Shown: positions 1 to 13,080 of the stretch, piece by piece
How the letters are laid out: the number at the start of each line of letters is the position of its first letter
Position numbering within the stretch: position 1 is the first letter of the stretch
Source of the DNA: Carya illinoinensis
Taxonomy: Eukaryota > Streptophyta > Magnoliopsida > Fagales > Juglandaceae
NCBI RefSeq assembly: GCF_018687715.1
Contig: NC_056758.1
Location: 41,733,967-41,797,966 of the forward strand
Length of the DNA: 64,000 bases
Direction of reading: 5' to 3'
Notes under the pieces: model-generated
The model's database searches: none
What the model was told of the DNA's origin: nothing
Seen by the model: the letters and a program-made list of their open reading frames with translations, nothing else
Translations under genes and position numbers: made by a program

Positions 1-840
1 TCAACTTGGAGTTGAAACAAAAAGACCCAAGCACAACCACGGTGGGGAGGCGATCATATGTGGCAGCTTTGAAGACGGGTCATGCTTCGGTGCCTCAGAG
101 TGAGGGGAACTGTGAACGTGTTCTGCAGATCACGCAACCTCAGAACCATCTTGTCGTGATGCACAATTCATTATAGGAGATGGAAACCCAGCTTGTCGAG
201 TTGAAGGTAGCAATCACTTTCTTGTCTATGAAATAGACTTGCTTTCAGCTGGAGGCAATAGGATTGTAAGAAACAAGCCTAAGATAGGCCCAAATCCTTT
301 AAACTCAGATAAAGGAAAACGGAAAATCGGATTCGGCCCTATCCCTATAATCAAATCCAAAGGAGTGTGGCGGGTCAAAAGGAAAACGGTGTTATGTGAA
401 GTGGGTTCTATGTTGGGTATCGGCATAGAGACATCCGCAATGGAATGCCCTTCACCATAGGTGACACAGGAAAGACCAATATTCGGTGTTACACCCTTGC
501 TCCCCAAAGAAACTATGGCTCCCACGTTGGAGTTGAAGGAAAATGGTGTAATGCTGAGGTTTGAAAGAGATGTAGGGTCTGTCGGAGTTGAAGGAAAATG
601 GTTGTACTCCACGTCCTCAATGTCCCTTACTAATAGTGTTATGTTGTACTCCATGTCCCGATCCTAAATAAAGTAGCTCGCATGTTAGATTTGTAGGCTC
701 TAACTGGTATTTGTTCTAAGTGCAGCAGTTTTTCCTTGAATCTTTGATAAGTATTATGTTAAACTAGCAGAATAATCCTCATGACTATTATCTTCGATTA
801 GTAAGTTCTAATCTGTCATGGCTTCTTTATTAAATTTCAG
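1..840. other. Intron upstream of UGNT1 exon, with possible retroelement remnant
   Basis: This stretch precedes the first visible exon of the transporter gene and ends in a normal acceptor (ttgc-poor, pyrimidine-biased tract ending in ttcag at 840). Positions 1-670 are less AT-rich than the rest and contain short open frames on both strands broken by stops. One + strand frame has a GRRSYVAAL string followed by Lys/Gly/Pro-rich text, which loosely recalls non-LTR retroelement ORF1 proteins. I cannot assign it to a family. No complete gene is supported here. Confidence 0.3.
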
Positions 841-3833
841 GTGTCTCTTTCTGTTCTATTGACTGCTGCTGGAGTTATCATTGCTGCGCTGGGAGATTTT
901 TCATTTGACCTTTTTGGATACGGCATGGCCCTTACTTCTGTTTTTTTCCAGGTTGGACCTTTTTTCTTGAACTATGAATGGTTAGATAGTATGTATCCTT
1001 TCACTGAAAACCAGTCAAATTTCAAGTCAGTTTCTTGAAACTACCATGTGTCAAACTAGTGGCTGTGTTTTCATGAAAAGCTTCATTTTGGGTTTTCCCC
1101 TATGACATCAACTGAAACGATAAGATAGGTTAATGTGTCCCCCCCGCCCCCCGAAAAAAAAAAAAATTCAAAAAAGCGTGGTCAGGTTCTAGCCAAATCT
1201 CCCCCGCCCTTCTTGCCATCTGCATCCTCTGACCTCCTTACGTTCCTCTCCTCTACATCAAACCCAACATTATATAAGAACCCATCCAGTGCTTCAATTC
1301 CTCAAAATTAACACGTCTTTCAAAACTTTGATTTGTAGAATTTTGAAACTCTGCCACATTTTCTGCACTTTCTGTAGCAAATCCCTCTACCTCTTTGGAA
1401 GCCGCAATGCAGCATCAATGCTTACCCCAATTTTGGTATCATTATCCCTCTTTACTTTCACCAACATCGAGGCTTGCCAAATCCTCAACCAGGTCTCCGG
1501 TATGGCTGTTGATAACAATGTTTTAAAAATCGTTCCGTTCCGGCCGGAATGGCCGGAATTTTTCGTGCCAGAACAGTGACCGGAATGGGATAGGTATCTA
1601 TTCCGTTCCGGGTCAAATTTCGGCCGTTCCGGTCAAATTCTGGCCGGAACAGTAATTCCGGTCCCCCCAAAAATAAAATAAAAAAAACTCTCTTGTAAAT
1701 AAGTTGAAAAATAATGAATAAAATTATACTTTTAGAATTCAAATACCCCTTTCCGTGCACTAGAAGTATTGTTACTTTTAATAATCTGTCTATTCTTTAA
1801 AAGTGAACTCAAGTTTGTGATTTTTTTTCAATATATATTCGTTTTATAAATCTTTAATTCTTCTATATATACACATATACATATCACACACTTACATATA
1901 TATGTATTTATTTTATTAATTGTTAGTTTATATATACATATAAATATTTATATATAATATATAATTAATCCCGAAACGGTACACCAAAATATTCCGTTCC
2001 AGTGCCTCAACCGGAATGGTCTCCGGAACGGATTTCAAAACTTTGGTTGATAATACAAAAAGGTACAATCAGTGGCTCTCAAACAATAATTGAGCCAAAC
2101 AGCCAGTGACTTGGCTAGTTACCTTTTTTCTAACAAGTACTTGGCTAGTTGCTTTAAATACTGTTCTTGATTTGGGCGCTGTGAGATGACTGAGACTGCC
2201 AGAGCTTGGATCATGTTGAGGAGGGACAAAGACAACAAAAATACTGCCTAATGGATGTCTATTAGCTTTAAAATTGCGGATTTTTTTGGAGCTCGTAATA
2301 TGTGAGCTTGACAAATGGAATTGTTCATGTGCAATGCAGACCATGTACCTAGTCTTGGTTGAGAAGTCTGGTGCAGAGGATGGGCTTTCTTCAGTTGAAA
2401 TCATGTTCTACAACAGTACTTTGTCCCTTCCATTTTTGCTGTTTCTCATCATAGCTACAGGAGAGTTTCCAAATTCTATATCACTATTATTCGCAAAGGT
2501 CAGAATCTAAACTGGCTTTTTTAGTGTTATTTATGACTGTTTTGGAGAGTAATAATGCTTGAGAGCATGAAATAATAAAGACTATCATGAACATTCTATC
2601 TAATGGTCATTGAATCAAATAAGTGCTGGACTGTTCCTTCCCTGATGTCATTTTTTTTTTTTTTTTATATGGACGTAGTAGGATATCAATGGGTGCTTGG
2701 AACTTTATTCAATGTAACAATACCATATAGTTTGGGATAATAAATGGAGTTATCATGAAGGGGGGAAAAGATCAGTTTTATTGGTTAAGGTTGGGAAAAC
2801 ATTATAATAGCTTGAAGTTTGAGAGCCAAATCTCCTTGAAAATCCTTATTGTTAGGTGTGATGACTTTGTTACGCCTGCTCATATTGCATCATTCCAACA
2901 AAATGTATCTTTGTAGTTTTTAGTCCTAAATATTACCAAATAAAATCAAAGCAAGGTGCCTGCATCTATGAAAAGAGTATGTGGCATAGCACATCCAAAA
3001 GTCTGCCTGATTGATCCAGAATTATGCATGTTACCTATACCTATTTGAGTCAAGCTTTCAATAAGAACACTGAAAAGAAAAAAATATAAATAGACGGGGT
3101 TCAATTCAGTTCTTTATAATGCTTTCATTACATCATTAAGATTCGGTTTCTTGTTGGAAGTGGTAGAATGCTTTTCATTTGGTATTGTTTACCTATAGTC
3201 GATTGTGCATCTTAACATTAAATCGATATCTAACATGAAATTTGTCTTTAATATGCAGAGTAATTCCTTATACTTTTTGGTGATCCTTATTCTTTCATTG
3301 GTAATGGGCATTGTCCTCAACTTCACCATGTTTTTATGTACCATAGTCAACTCTGCTCTAACAACAACAATAGTTGGCGTTCTTAAAGGGGTTGGCTCCA
3401 CGGTATGCATCGAGGATCTTTAGTCTTTGTTTGTTTTACATAAGTTTGGTGATAGGGAAGGAAAATTTGGAATTTTCTAATAACCAGCCCATTATACATC
3501 CTTAAAGGCATTGATTTTTCTTCCGTTTTCCTGTCTTGATATTTGAAACGGCTTGTGGTTTTTTTAATAAATAAAACATTATGAGTTTCTTGAACTCACA
3601 CATGTTACAAATATGACATATGCTTTCGTATTCTTAGTTTTTTATGTAATCTTTTTTTGGTATCTCAGACCCTTGGTTTTGTGTTACTGGGTGGTGTTCA
3701 AGTTCATGCTTTGAACGTGACTGGATTGGTTATCAACACTGCTGGTGGTGTGTGGTATTCATATGCCAAGTATCGACAAAAGAAGAACAAGCCAATAAAG
3801 CTAATGTCAGATATTGAGGCGCATCGTAAATAA
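841..3833 (+). CDS. UGNT1: UDP-N-acetylglucosamine transporter UGNT1-like, 3' half (four exons)
   Basis: This is the C-terminal half of a nucleotide-sugar transporter of the NST/TPT (DMT) superfamily. Exons are 841-951, 2340-2498, 3259-3402 and 3669-3833, all in phase 0 with GT-AG introns, giving 192 residues and a TAA stop. Hydrophobic segments follow in order: LTAAGVIIAALGDFSFDLFG, SLPFLLFLIIATG, LVILILSLVMGIVLNF, then TLGFVLLGG and GLVINTAGGVWYSYAKYRQK. The Lys-rich cytosolic tail KNKPIKLMSDIEAHRK is usual for the family. UGNT1 of Arabidopsis moves UDP-GlcNAc into the Golgi for N-glycan and sphingolipid sugar addition; that role is inferred from family resemblance, and the sister 'uncharacterized nucleotide-sugar transporters' are alternatives. 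The N-terminal half lies before base 1. The intron 952-2339 holds a hAT MITE. Confidence 0.87.
1516..2045 (+). mobile_element. hAT-type MITE, copy 1, in UGNT1 intron
   Basis: A 530-bp non-coding element is bounded by imperfect terminal inverted repeats (CAATGTTTTAAAAATCG at the left; the complement of the right end reads CAAAGTTTTGAAATCCG). It is flanked by a perfect 8-bp target duplication, GTTGATAA, at 1508-1515 and 2046-2053. CA-starting termini and 8-bp duplications are typical of the hAT superfamily. The ends are rich in GTTCCGG/CCGGAA motifs and the middle is AT-rich. A second copy in reverse orientation lies at 29361-29940. No transposase is present. Confidence 0.85.
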
Positions 3834-5460
3834 AAAGCAGTATGGAGGGATAGCAGGTGCTAACAGCTGCCGTCTGTGACCATTCAACTACCTTTTAAAG
3901 TGTACCACTAAGCAATAAAGTGATGATTATAGTAGCAAAGCTTAAACATGTGTTCAATTTAACAGCCCATCTTTTGTAAATGGAGCAATCAATGGCAACA
4001 TGATATGATTAAGGATGTTGAGAAAGATTAAAGGGAACTGTGGTTATCAATGTTTCTTATGCAGATATAGACAACTGTAGCTACTGCTTTTCTAGGGGAT
4101 TTCATTACTCGCTCCATTAACATTTGTTAGATTGAAGTACAATCGTAAACCGATGCCGAAACGATTTGGTTTCATCATGCACGAGAGGTCTTGGAGTATT
4201 AGCAAGGCTCACACCCTATACGAACAATAATAAATAAATAAATAAATGGACCCACTTCTTACTGACGTCAACTATAACTTCCTATTTTTTGTAACTGTGA
4301 ATCTTTATAAATAAATGTATATGCATCTGCCTATTACATTAATTCACACCATGTGTACAGTGTGGAATGTGGAGACCTCATCTCCTAATACAAGTTCATG
4401 TGCACACACATGGGGGTTTTTCATGGATTGAAACTGCCGTTGGTTAGAGGAGAGAGACACTAGACAGACAATGACTTGGAGATTGATGCGGTCGGGTTAC
4501 TATGCACTGGTCAACCGCCACTTTATTATAATGGGGCATTTCGCGACGATTGCCGTTTCTATCTTATTATTTTATCATTATTATTCAAAGCTGAATTCAT
4601 CCTTATCATGTAAAAATTGATTTCACTTGAACCGCTGCATCTGAACCCTTTTTTTTCCTCGTATATTTTGATCTAGAATGTTGTGCTCTTTTAGGACATT
4701 TTTTGTTTTTTGTTTTTTTCTCAAGAATTCAGTTAACATGCATCTTTCATTTGCCTCCTTTGACCTGTATCATGTGGCATCGGATAGACCTCTCACCTCA
4801 TGATATATACAAGTGGCTTGAATTTTCTTTTGCTGGACAACAGGGTGGCAGCTCGAACCCCAGTTCTCCCGAGCTAGAAACCGGAGCTGGTGCCATCTGG
4901 GTCCAAGGCCACCAGCCAATTAGAGCCTTGAATGACCGTGTCTTTAGTTTGATTTCTTCCAAACTTTTTGTACAGTTCTAACATGCATGGTTTCTTTTGG
5001 ATTAGCAGCATTTCCTGTTCAAATGAGCTGAAAGGTTTTTTCTTTTTTGGGTATCTTATCTATTTAAATTATTGAGTACTATTCCTGGTAATAGTGATGA
5101 AAAATGCATGGCTTGGAAAGCCCAACGGCAAAAATGGCTTTAACCAAGAGGAATGCTACCACAATCTTGGTTTAATTGTAGTATCATGGAATGGAAAATG
5201 AAAGGTGGGTTAGCCCCTCTGCCTGGATCGTTCATAAATGTGAGATGTCTATTAGTGATCAGTGGACCCGTACTCGTGGTGGTTAATTCAATTGGAACTC
5301 ACTGGGAAACATCCTAACATGGCTTCTTCGAAAACTGTCCGACTTTGGTCACTGAAATCTGGCTCTTCTTCGATTTCTTCTTCCCTGTTATATGCTTTTG
5401 ATTTTATTATCCGTGGCAGATTTTACTATCGGCAACTGCAGAAACAGTAGAGATTGTATG
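3834..5460. other. UGNT1 3' flank and spacer with one unexplained open frame
   Basis: The first few hundred bases are probably 3' UTR of the transporter. Further on, a + frame at 4703-4981 ends with an SPELETGAGAIWVQGHQPI string that is less AT-rich than its surroundings and directly follows a possible acceptor (acaacag at about 4843). It could be a relic exon or a transposon scrap; I do not recognise it and do not call a gene. A short frame at 5262-5450 has no recognisable similarity. Confidence 0.4.
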
Positions 5461-5579
5461 CCGCAGGTCATTTTGAAATTTAGGCTTGGGCCACAACTGT
5501 CGGTTGGCTGCCAGAACTGGGCTCGGGCTCAAAGATGTGGCCTTAAAATCACTTTGAGTTAATTCATTTATTTTTCTTA

Positions 5580-5735
5580 AATAATGATATACTTCATACT
5601 CACATTTTATTTTTATCTTATGATATAAAATGTTATATATTTATTATTATTAAATAATATTTAATTTAATAATAATAAATATGTCACATCTTACATAATA
5701 AATTGAGTATGAGATGATAATGTGGTGTATAGAAT
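5580..5735. repeat. Palindromic AT-rich MITE-like hairpin
   Basis: The centre (about 5636-5682) is a near-perfect palindrome built of TTATTATTATTAAAT and its complement. Farther out, CATACTCA on the left is mirrored by TGAGTATG on the right. The arrangement is typical of a foldback MITE without coding capacity. I could not define a target duplication. Confidence 0.45.
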
Positions 5736-6010
5736 TTTCCTTATATATATAACTAGTTGTTAAGAGATTTATGCTTAGAGCACGCACACTTTTTATTCCT
5801 AATTTTCTCCTCAAATTCATTCTTTATTTCCAAATCAAAGATACATATATATTTTGTGTAGATGATCATGAGTGATTCGTCAACTAGTACAAAATCCCTG
5901 GGGCCAGCCATTTAAATATCGATTAATCAGGGGGTCCAAACACAAATAGAGATAAAAGCTTAAGGGTCCACTATCCAGTACTTAATGTTTCCTACTCATA
6001 TAAGTAGATC

Positions 6011-6012
<2 letters not shown>

Positions 6013-6043
<31 letters not shown>
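6013..6043. repeat. (AT)n microsatellite
   Basis: An almost pure alternating TA run of about 31 bases. Confidence 0.95.
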
Positions 6044-6047
<4 letters not shown>

Positions 6048-6825
6048 TTCCACCGACACAAACTTGGGGGGTTAGGGAGCAATATTTTGTGGTGTGCTTT
6101 TAATAGCTAGTTGGGATATTGCGTGTGTGGTTGTTCTCTTCCTCACGTATTCCTTATCTCATCAAGGTACCTGCTGGAACAACTTTTTGGCGTAAAAATA
6201 AGAGCTAAGAACCTTTGTCTTTCAATTTTTCTTGTTTCATCCAAGCCAACAATAATATCATGCAAGACATTGACTGGATTTTTGCTCTGAACTGTGAAAT
6301 GGACGGAATAACCTTGGAAAACAAGCTTGCAATAGCGAGCGACGGAGTAGCAGTGCAGGTTTTTTTTTTTTTGTTTGTTCTTTCTGTTGTTTTCCGCATT
6401 AGGTAATTTGACAAAACTGCAAAAAAATGGGAAAAAAGAATTCTTTTGAAAGGGATTAGCAAGCATGCATGCATCTTTTTCTGTTGCTTCCCACGGTGCA
6501 CATCATGTTTTGCTATATATTGATCATGATTCTGTCTGATCTCTCTGATATTATATATCTCCTTTTCATGTCATGCGTTTTCAAACATGACTGACGTACA
6601 TTAATTGGAGATTGTCAATTGCTATTAAACCGCTACTACATCATATATGTGTGTGTGTGATTATTAGAAAAAGAGTTAAATAAGCAGTATGCAATACATG
6701 CATGCAACATGAGGAGGCTGGAGCTATACTACAAAATAATTCCTCTACGATCACTTTCAATATAAATGCAATATCCCACAACCAACGTGCTTAATCAACA
6801 TATCTAGAGAATCCCTTTCTCTGAA

Positions 6826-6828
<3 letters not shown>

Positions 6829-6875
<47 letters not shown>
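6829..6875. repeat. (GA)n microsatellite
   Basis: An uninterrupted GA dinucleotide run of about 47 bases, the longest microsatellite in the left half of the window. Confidence 0.95.
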
Positions 6876-6877
<2 letters not shown>

Positions 6878-9490
6878 GGTCCAACACGTTTCTGCAGCTC
6901 GGGCAAATGATTAACGTACATGAGATTTAGGTCATTCTGGATCGCTTGGGCAGTTCAATATCACATTCAGAGAAGGCAGATCCGAAAATAATTGAGAATT
7001 CCCATGCAATGCATGGAGAACTGAAATGGGACCAATGGAGACACACAGAGAGATCTAACGTGCCTGCATGCATATTTTGAGCTATTTTAATCAACAGCAT
7101 TATTGCAAGTTGAACACATGCCTCGTGTATACATTTTTTGGCCTTATTTTAATCTTCCGGCAGCATTATCATGGGGCTGTCTTCGACTTCTGGCTTTAAA
7201 AATAAAGGAAATACTCTATAAAAATAAATTTTTATAAACTGACGGAGTTTGATATGATTTATTAAATTATAAAGTTATTTTTATTATAAAATATTATAAA
7301 AATAAATAAATTTTCACAATTAATTTATTACAACGAAAAGATTATTCGCAACCAATTTTAATAGTGAATAGTTTTTTCGTTACAATAAATTAGTCGTAAA
7401 AACCTATTTTTCTTGTAGTTAAAATAGATTTAACGGATTAAATGAAGTCATGTTAGTTTTTAAAATTATTTTTATTTTATTGATGTAGCAGTGCTAATCT
7501 AAAAACAATGAGAGAGATAATTCATACAAGTCCTAATATTATTATTATTATTTTTTAAACAGTCCTAATATTATTAATTAATTGTAGCTAGCTAGCTAGC
7601 AATATTATCGTATCGAAAGATTGACTACATACGAGATGACAATATATATTAGTTCCTTTACTTGTAAGGCAGAACACAAGAAACAAATGGATAGCATCTA
7701 AATTAAATTTCTGATAAGTCCACGCGGATCGAGCTCTGCCAAATACTTGGCATACGATATATCGGTTCACAGTTCGAAACCATCAAAGAATAATCTCTTC
7801 GAAAAGTAGTAAATTGTTGTTACGAGAGGAAGCTCCACATTTGGATGGATTATACCATTGATAAAAGAAAAGTACTACGAGTACTTACCAAAAGTTATTC
7901 TTTACATATCAGTTATTGATATATTAAAAATTATAAAATTTAAAATTTAAAAAAAATTTGACAAAAGAAATATGGTAAGCGAAATTGTAAATATACGTAA
8001 CACTAAAAATTAAAATGTAATTTAAACTTTAAAATAATGAGTATTCACTTTTATGCCCCTCTCCACCTTCAATCCTTAAAAAAAAAAGAAAAAAAAAAGG
8101 AAATTAAAGACAAAATAAAGAATGTTGCCAGGTGTCTAAACACATTAAGAATGATTAATTACTAATGGGAATCATACAGGTATATTTTATAATATAGCTA
8201 TAACATTGAAGGCATGCATGCAACGTGAGTGATTCATTAGAACAATTCATTTTCATTCTATCGAACGTTTCTCTTGTCTTACAATGATCTCCTCGAAAGG
8301 TTCCCTGTATTACAATAATATGTGAAGTGCAAGACTGTCATGTTTCTGCATTTATTTATTCCCAAATGTATTTATATTTGAAGTTACTGATTTCCTAACC
8401 AACTTTTTGCGTATTATTGACAAAATGGAGTAATTAAGGCGGTTTCTTACCCAATTGAAAAAATCGACAATAAAAAGCATTAATACCAGGATAGTGATAG
8501 AGTTATCACTCGATTACAACTCATTTACTATTCATGTGTATTTCAAATTTTTTTATTTTTATTTTATTTTCTTTTAAATATTTATTTAACATCTTTAGTC
8601 ATTAAGAAAAAATTTAAAAAAAATATAATTTTATTAATACTCACTTTCTTAATCATTAAATAAAATAAAAAATTAAAAAAAAATAAATACAAAAAAAGTT
8701 ATAAATAAATTATAATTAAATAGTAATAATATCATTTTCCTCTTACCCTCAGTGGAAATACCTTTCTCCGACACAAGATGTTTATGATGGCCACTTGAAG
8801 CTACCTTTTATTTTTTATTTTTTTTATTTTCCTATTTAATTTTTTTCATTTGAGACTATAAAATTACAATTATGTCCAATGCTCTGTGAGCTCCCTCCCG
8901 ACAGCGTGGAAGCGCAAAAAATATTCTACTCACTATGCAATGTATGCATACAAACTTACATGTCCCTGTCAAAAGATAAAAATAAAAGTATTCCTTTTTC
9001 TATTCTTTTTACTGCTATTATTCCTACACGAAAATCGAAATGAGAGTGACTTCAAAAAGAAAAGAATAAGAATATAATGCGATTAAGGTTTATATTAAAA
9101 ATAAATGGTCATATTAAATAATCCACTTTTTTATTTTTTTTCATGCACGTTATTCCATTACAAGCAGACACTCGGGTCAACACTCCGACACCTGAAAGGC
9201 TGAAACACGGGAATATGTTTTTTCACTTGAGAATCGAAACGTGTTCCATTGTCAACTTAAAGTCAGCAACTAGTCTTCATGCGCTATTACCTTGACCTTC
9301 CTTGTTTAGAGTGAACTTTTTACTTTCATTGTTAAATGCAGATTTCTAACCAGCTCAGAAAATTTAAACGAATCAACAGTAAACTTTTTGGGAGGAGTTA
9401 AATTCCGCTAGCTTTGCTTGTCTAGTTGTCTGGCTTGCTCGACAAATACCCCCCCACATGATTTTAGGTTATCACAGCTGCAGATACTTG
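6876..9490. other. AT-rich spacer and CSLC5 upstream region
   Basis: No gene is seen. The stretch holds AT-rich blocks with inverted-repeat character (about 7200-7450 and 8440-8750) that look like decayed MITEs, a short GCTA repeat near 7590, and short shadow frames. From about 9300 on the composition becomes mixed and probably includes the promoter and 5' leader of the CSLC gene. Confidence 0.5.
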
Positions 9491-9817
9491 CCCTCATAAT
9501 GTGGCTTTCCCGTGTTTAGTGAGTGTCCCTGAGACTTTGAGGGAGTTCAACGAAGCTCTTAACCACCTCCCTTTCCCTTTCTTGCTTGTTGGTTTTTCTT
9601 TCTTGTCCGTGCCACATTGTGGGTGGAATGGACAGCCTGGAAGTGAATTCCGGTAGTTTTTCTTAGTTTTCTTGGTTGGTTCTGAGATGGGTTTTGCTCG
9701 GTTCTCAATTTCGAGATCTGACATATGAGGGTTTCTTGAAAAATTTGTGGTTTTCTGGGATTGGGTTGTGCATTTTTCTCAGCTTTTGAGGTTCAAAAAC
9801 CACCTTGGATAGAGGGA

Positions 9818-12800
9818 ATGGCTCCAAGACTGGACTTCTCTAACTGGTGGGCAAAAGATACCCGCAAGGGAACTCCGGTCGTAGTCACAATGGAGAACCC
9901 CAACTTCTCGGTTGTGGAGATTGATGGCCCCGACGCTGCGTTCCGGCCCGTGGAGAAAAGCCGGGGTAAGAATGCCAAGCAGGTCACGTGGGTCTTGCTT
10001 CTCAAGGCCAACCGCGCTGTCGGTTGCGTCGCTTGGCTCGCCACGGCCCTCTGGTCATTGCTCGGAGCCATCAAGAAGAGACTGATCCATAGGCAAGGAG
10101 TAACCATGGCGAGTGAGAAGTTGGGAAAGGGGAAACTGCTTTTCAGAATCATAAGAGCGTTCTTAGTCACTGCCTTGGCCATCCTGTCCTTTGAGGTGGT
10201 TGCCTATTTGCAAGGGTGGCATTATTTTAAGAATCCCAGTTTGCACATCCCGCAGACTTCTGATTTGCAAGGCTTCTTTCACGTGGCTTATGTTGCTTGG
10301 TTGACATTCCGGGCCGATTACATTGCGCCTCCAATTCAAGCACTTTCTAAATTCTGTGTTGTTCTGTTCCTTATCCAATCTGCGGACCGTATGATACTTT
10401 GCTTAGGTTGCTTGTGGATAAAATACAAGAAGATTAAGCCGACGATTGCGGGTGATCCCTTCAAACCGGATGATGTGGAGGGATCGGGCAATGAGCATCC
10501 CATGGTTCTTGTTCAAATTCCAATGTGTAATGAGAGGGAGGTCAGACACTACTTTTCACTCTTTACTCTCTTATTTATTTATTTTATTTTTTTCCGTCTT
10601 CTTATAGTTCTTTGAACTGGTTTTGGGTGGCTTCAAACTAGTTGAAGTTCTGAATTTGGGACTTGTATTTTATTGTTGTGTAGGGATTAGATTCTACTCA
10701 GGAATAGATCGCAAAAATTTGGGACGCCAATATGACATTACCGAATTGGAAAGCTATGAGAATAGGAAGAACGCATGCCTGGATTTTTATTGAGAAAAAA
10801 GAATAAAAAAAGGAAAAATTTTTCTTTATTGATTTATATAAAATTAAAGGATTTGTACTATTCAGGAGTAATTTGCATGGTTAAGTAATGATGAAAGTGT
10901 CGTATTATAAATCAGACATGAATACTTTAGCCCCCTCCCCTCCCCTCCCATCCCAAAAATAGAGACCAGATTTAAATCAGCTTTACGAAAGAAGAATTAC
11001 AATAATTGTCACTATTGCTCAGATCTGTTGTTTCTGTCAGTGGAATTGAAGTTACGCTTATCGACATGTATCTGATGAGGACGTCTAAAATTGGTTCAAA
11101 TCAGTATAAATAATTAAATACGATCAATCTGTAAATTATTGTGGTGGACTTTTTCTTGATGTTGATAAGGGTTCTGCACTGGCCTCATGCAGGTATATGA
11201 GCAATCTATCTCCGCTGTGTGCCAACTTGATTGGCCAAAGGACCGTTTACTGATTCAAGTTCTTGATGATTCCGATGATGAGAGTATTCAATTCTTAATT
11301 AAGGCAGAGGTTGCTAAGTGGAGCCAAAAGGGCATTAACATAATCTATCGGCATCGCTTGGTTAGAACTGGTTACAAAGCGGGGAATCTCAAGTCTGCAA
11401 TGAGCTGTGATTATGTTAAGATTTATGAGTTTGTTGCCATTTTTGATGCAGATTTCCAACCTAATCCTGAATTTCTAAAGCAAACTGTGCCCCATTTCAA
11501 GGTGGGAAAAGAAATATAGACTCTTTGCAAAATTCTTAACTGGTTACAAGTACTTTCAGGAACTTAATACATGTCTTTCTTAAATTCTTACCTTGTGCTA
11601 CAGGACAATCCTGAACTAGGTTTAGTTCAGGCTAGATGGGCTTTTGTGAACAAGGATGAAAACTTGTTGACTCGTCTCCAAAACATTAATCTGTGTTTCC
11701 ACTTTGAGGTGGAACAGCAAGTTAATGGGGTGTTCATTAATTTCTTTGGTTTCAATGGAACTGCCGGTGTTTGGAGAATTAAAGCCTTGGAGGAGTCTGG
11801 AGGCTGGCTTGAACGGACAACTGTAGAGGATATGGACATAGCCGTCCGAGCCCATCTCAATGGTTGGAAGTTCATCTTCCTTGATGACGTAAAGGTAATA
11901 TTACATGTCACATGATGATTTTAGATTTAATTGAAGAGGCAAATGAGTTGGAGACGAGTCAACATTAATGTTTCAATCCTGATAATTGTCGAACCTTGTT
12001 TCAAGCTTAGATGTATGTACATTCTCAGGTCCTTTGTGAAGTTCCGGAGTCATATGAAGCTTACAGGAAGCAGCAGCATCGCTGGCATTCTGGTCCGATG
12101 CAACTTTTTAGATTGTGTCTTCCTGCAATTATAACAGCTAAGGTACCTCTGATACTCAACCTCAAATAATTCCCGCTTACCAATGACTTATAATATAGAA
12201 GACCCAGACCCACAACTATGATATGAACTAAGAGGCTCTAACTCTTTGATTCTGCAGATATCAGCATGTAAGAAAGCAAACTTGATACTGTTGTTCTTTC
12301 TGTTGAGGAAACTTATCCTTCCCTTCTACTCCTTCACATTGTTCTGCGTAATTCTTCCTCTAACCATGTTTGTCCCCGAGGCTGAGCTCCCTGTATGGGT
12401 CATTTGTTATGTGCCTGTTTTTATGTCCCTCCTCAACATTCTTCCAGCCCCCAAATCCTTCCCCTTCATTGTTCCTTACCTCCTATTTGAGAATACCATG
12501 TCTGTTACAAAATTCAATGCAATGGTATCTGGATTGTTCCAGTTGGGTAGCTCTTACGAGTGGATTGTCACCAAGAAGGCTGGCAGAGCATCAGAATCCG
12601 ATTTACTGGCTGCTGCTGAAAGGGAATCTAAAACAATGAACCAACCACAAATCTACCGAGGAGCATCTGAGAGTGAGCTTTCTGAATTGAACCAAATTAA
12701 GGAACAGAAAGAAGCAGCCCGTGTTCCTGTTAAGAAAATGAATAAAATATATAGGAAGGAGCTTGCTCTGGCATTCCTTTTGCTCACAGCTTCTGTCAGG

Positions 12801-12902
12801 AGCCTGTTATCTGCACAAGGAGTCCACTTCTACTTCCTACTTTTCCAAGGGTTGACCTTCCTTCTTGTGGGCCTTGATCTAATTGGGGAGCAGATGAGCT
12901 AA
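9818..12902 (+). CDS. CSLC5: Xyloglucan glucan synthase, CSLC5-like (five exons)
   Basis: A GT2-family cellulose synthase-like C protein that makes the beta-1,4-glucan backbone of xyloglucan in Golgi membranes. Exons are 9818-10540, 11193-11501, 11604-11894, 12029-12142 and 12258-12902; all join in phase 0 and encode 693 residues, the normal family length. The start is the ATG of [13 protein letters not shown], because an upstream in-frame ATG at 9761 adds residues the family lacks. Catalytic motifs are intact: DDSDD (about 266-270), DAD (326-328), TVED (417-420) and QQHRW (456-460). Membrane segments lie in the N-terminal third and after residue 480, ending in the family tail [14 protein letters not shown]4 and CSLC12 are close relatives; the N-terminal WWAK...GTPVVV plus the EVYEQSIS motif fit the CSLC5 type best. 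Confidence 0.93.
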
Positions 12903-13074
12903 TAACAAAGGGGGTCAGGAGAAAGGAGAAGGAGAAAAAAAAACAAAAGCCACTCTTCTGCTTATATTCAGTAATGTTCATCTCAACGGCAGTGATCTGT
13001 GTGCGCAGTGCTTGCGAGGAAGTTCAATTCTTTTTGCCTTGGGAGATTGCAGTGAAGGGGTAACCCTCCCATTC

Positions 13075-13080
13075 AATAAA
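13075..13080 (+). terminator. Candidate poly(A) signal of CSLC5
   Basis: AATAAA lies about 170 bases after the CSLC5 stop codon, followed by TG-rich sequence. This is consistent with a plant near-upstream element; the true cleavage site is not visible. Confidence 0.5.

Noticed and set aside
9761..9817. Upstream start codon for the CSLC gene
   Set aside because: It would add 19 residues not found in the family; the ATG at 9818 gives the conserved MAPRLDF start.
841..12902. A functional cluster of Golgi sugar genes (UGNT1 with CSLC5)
   Set aside because: The two genes lie 6 kb apart on the same strand but have separate promoters and use different sugar donors; neighbourhood alone is not evidence of a cluster.
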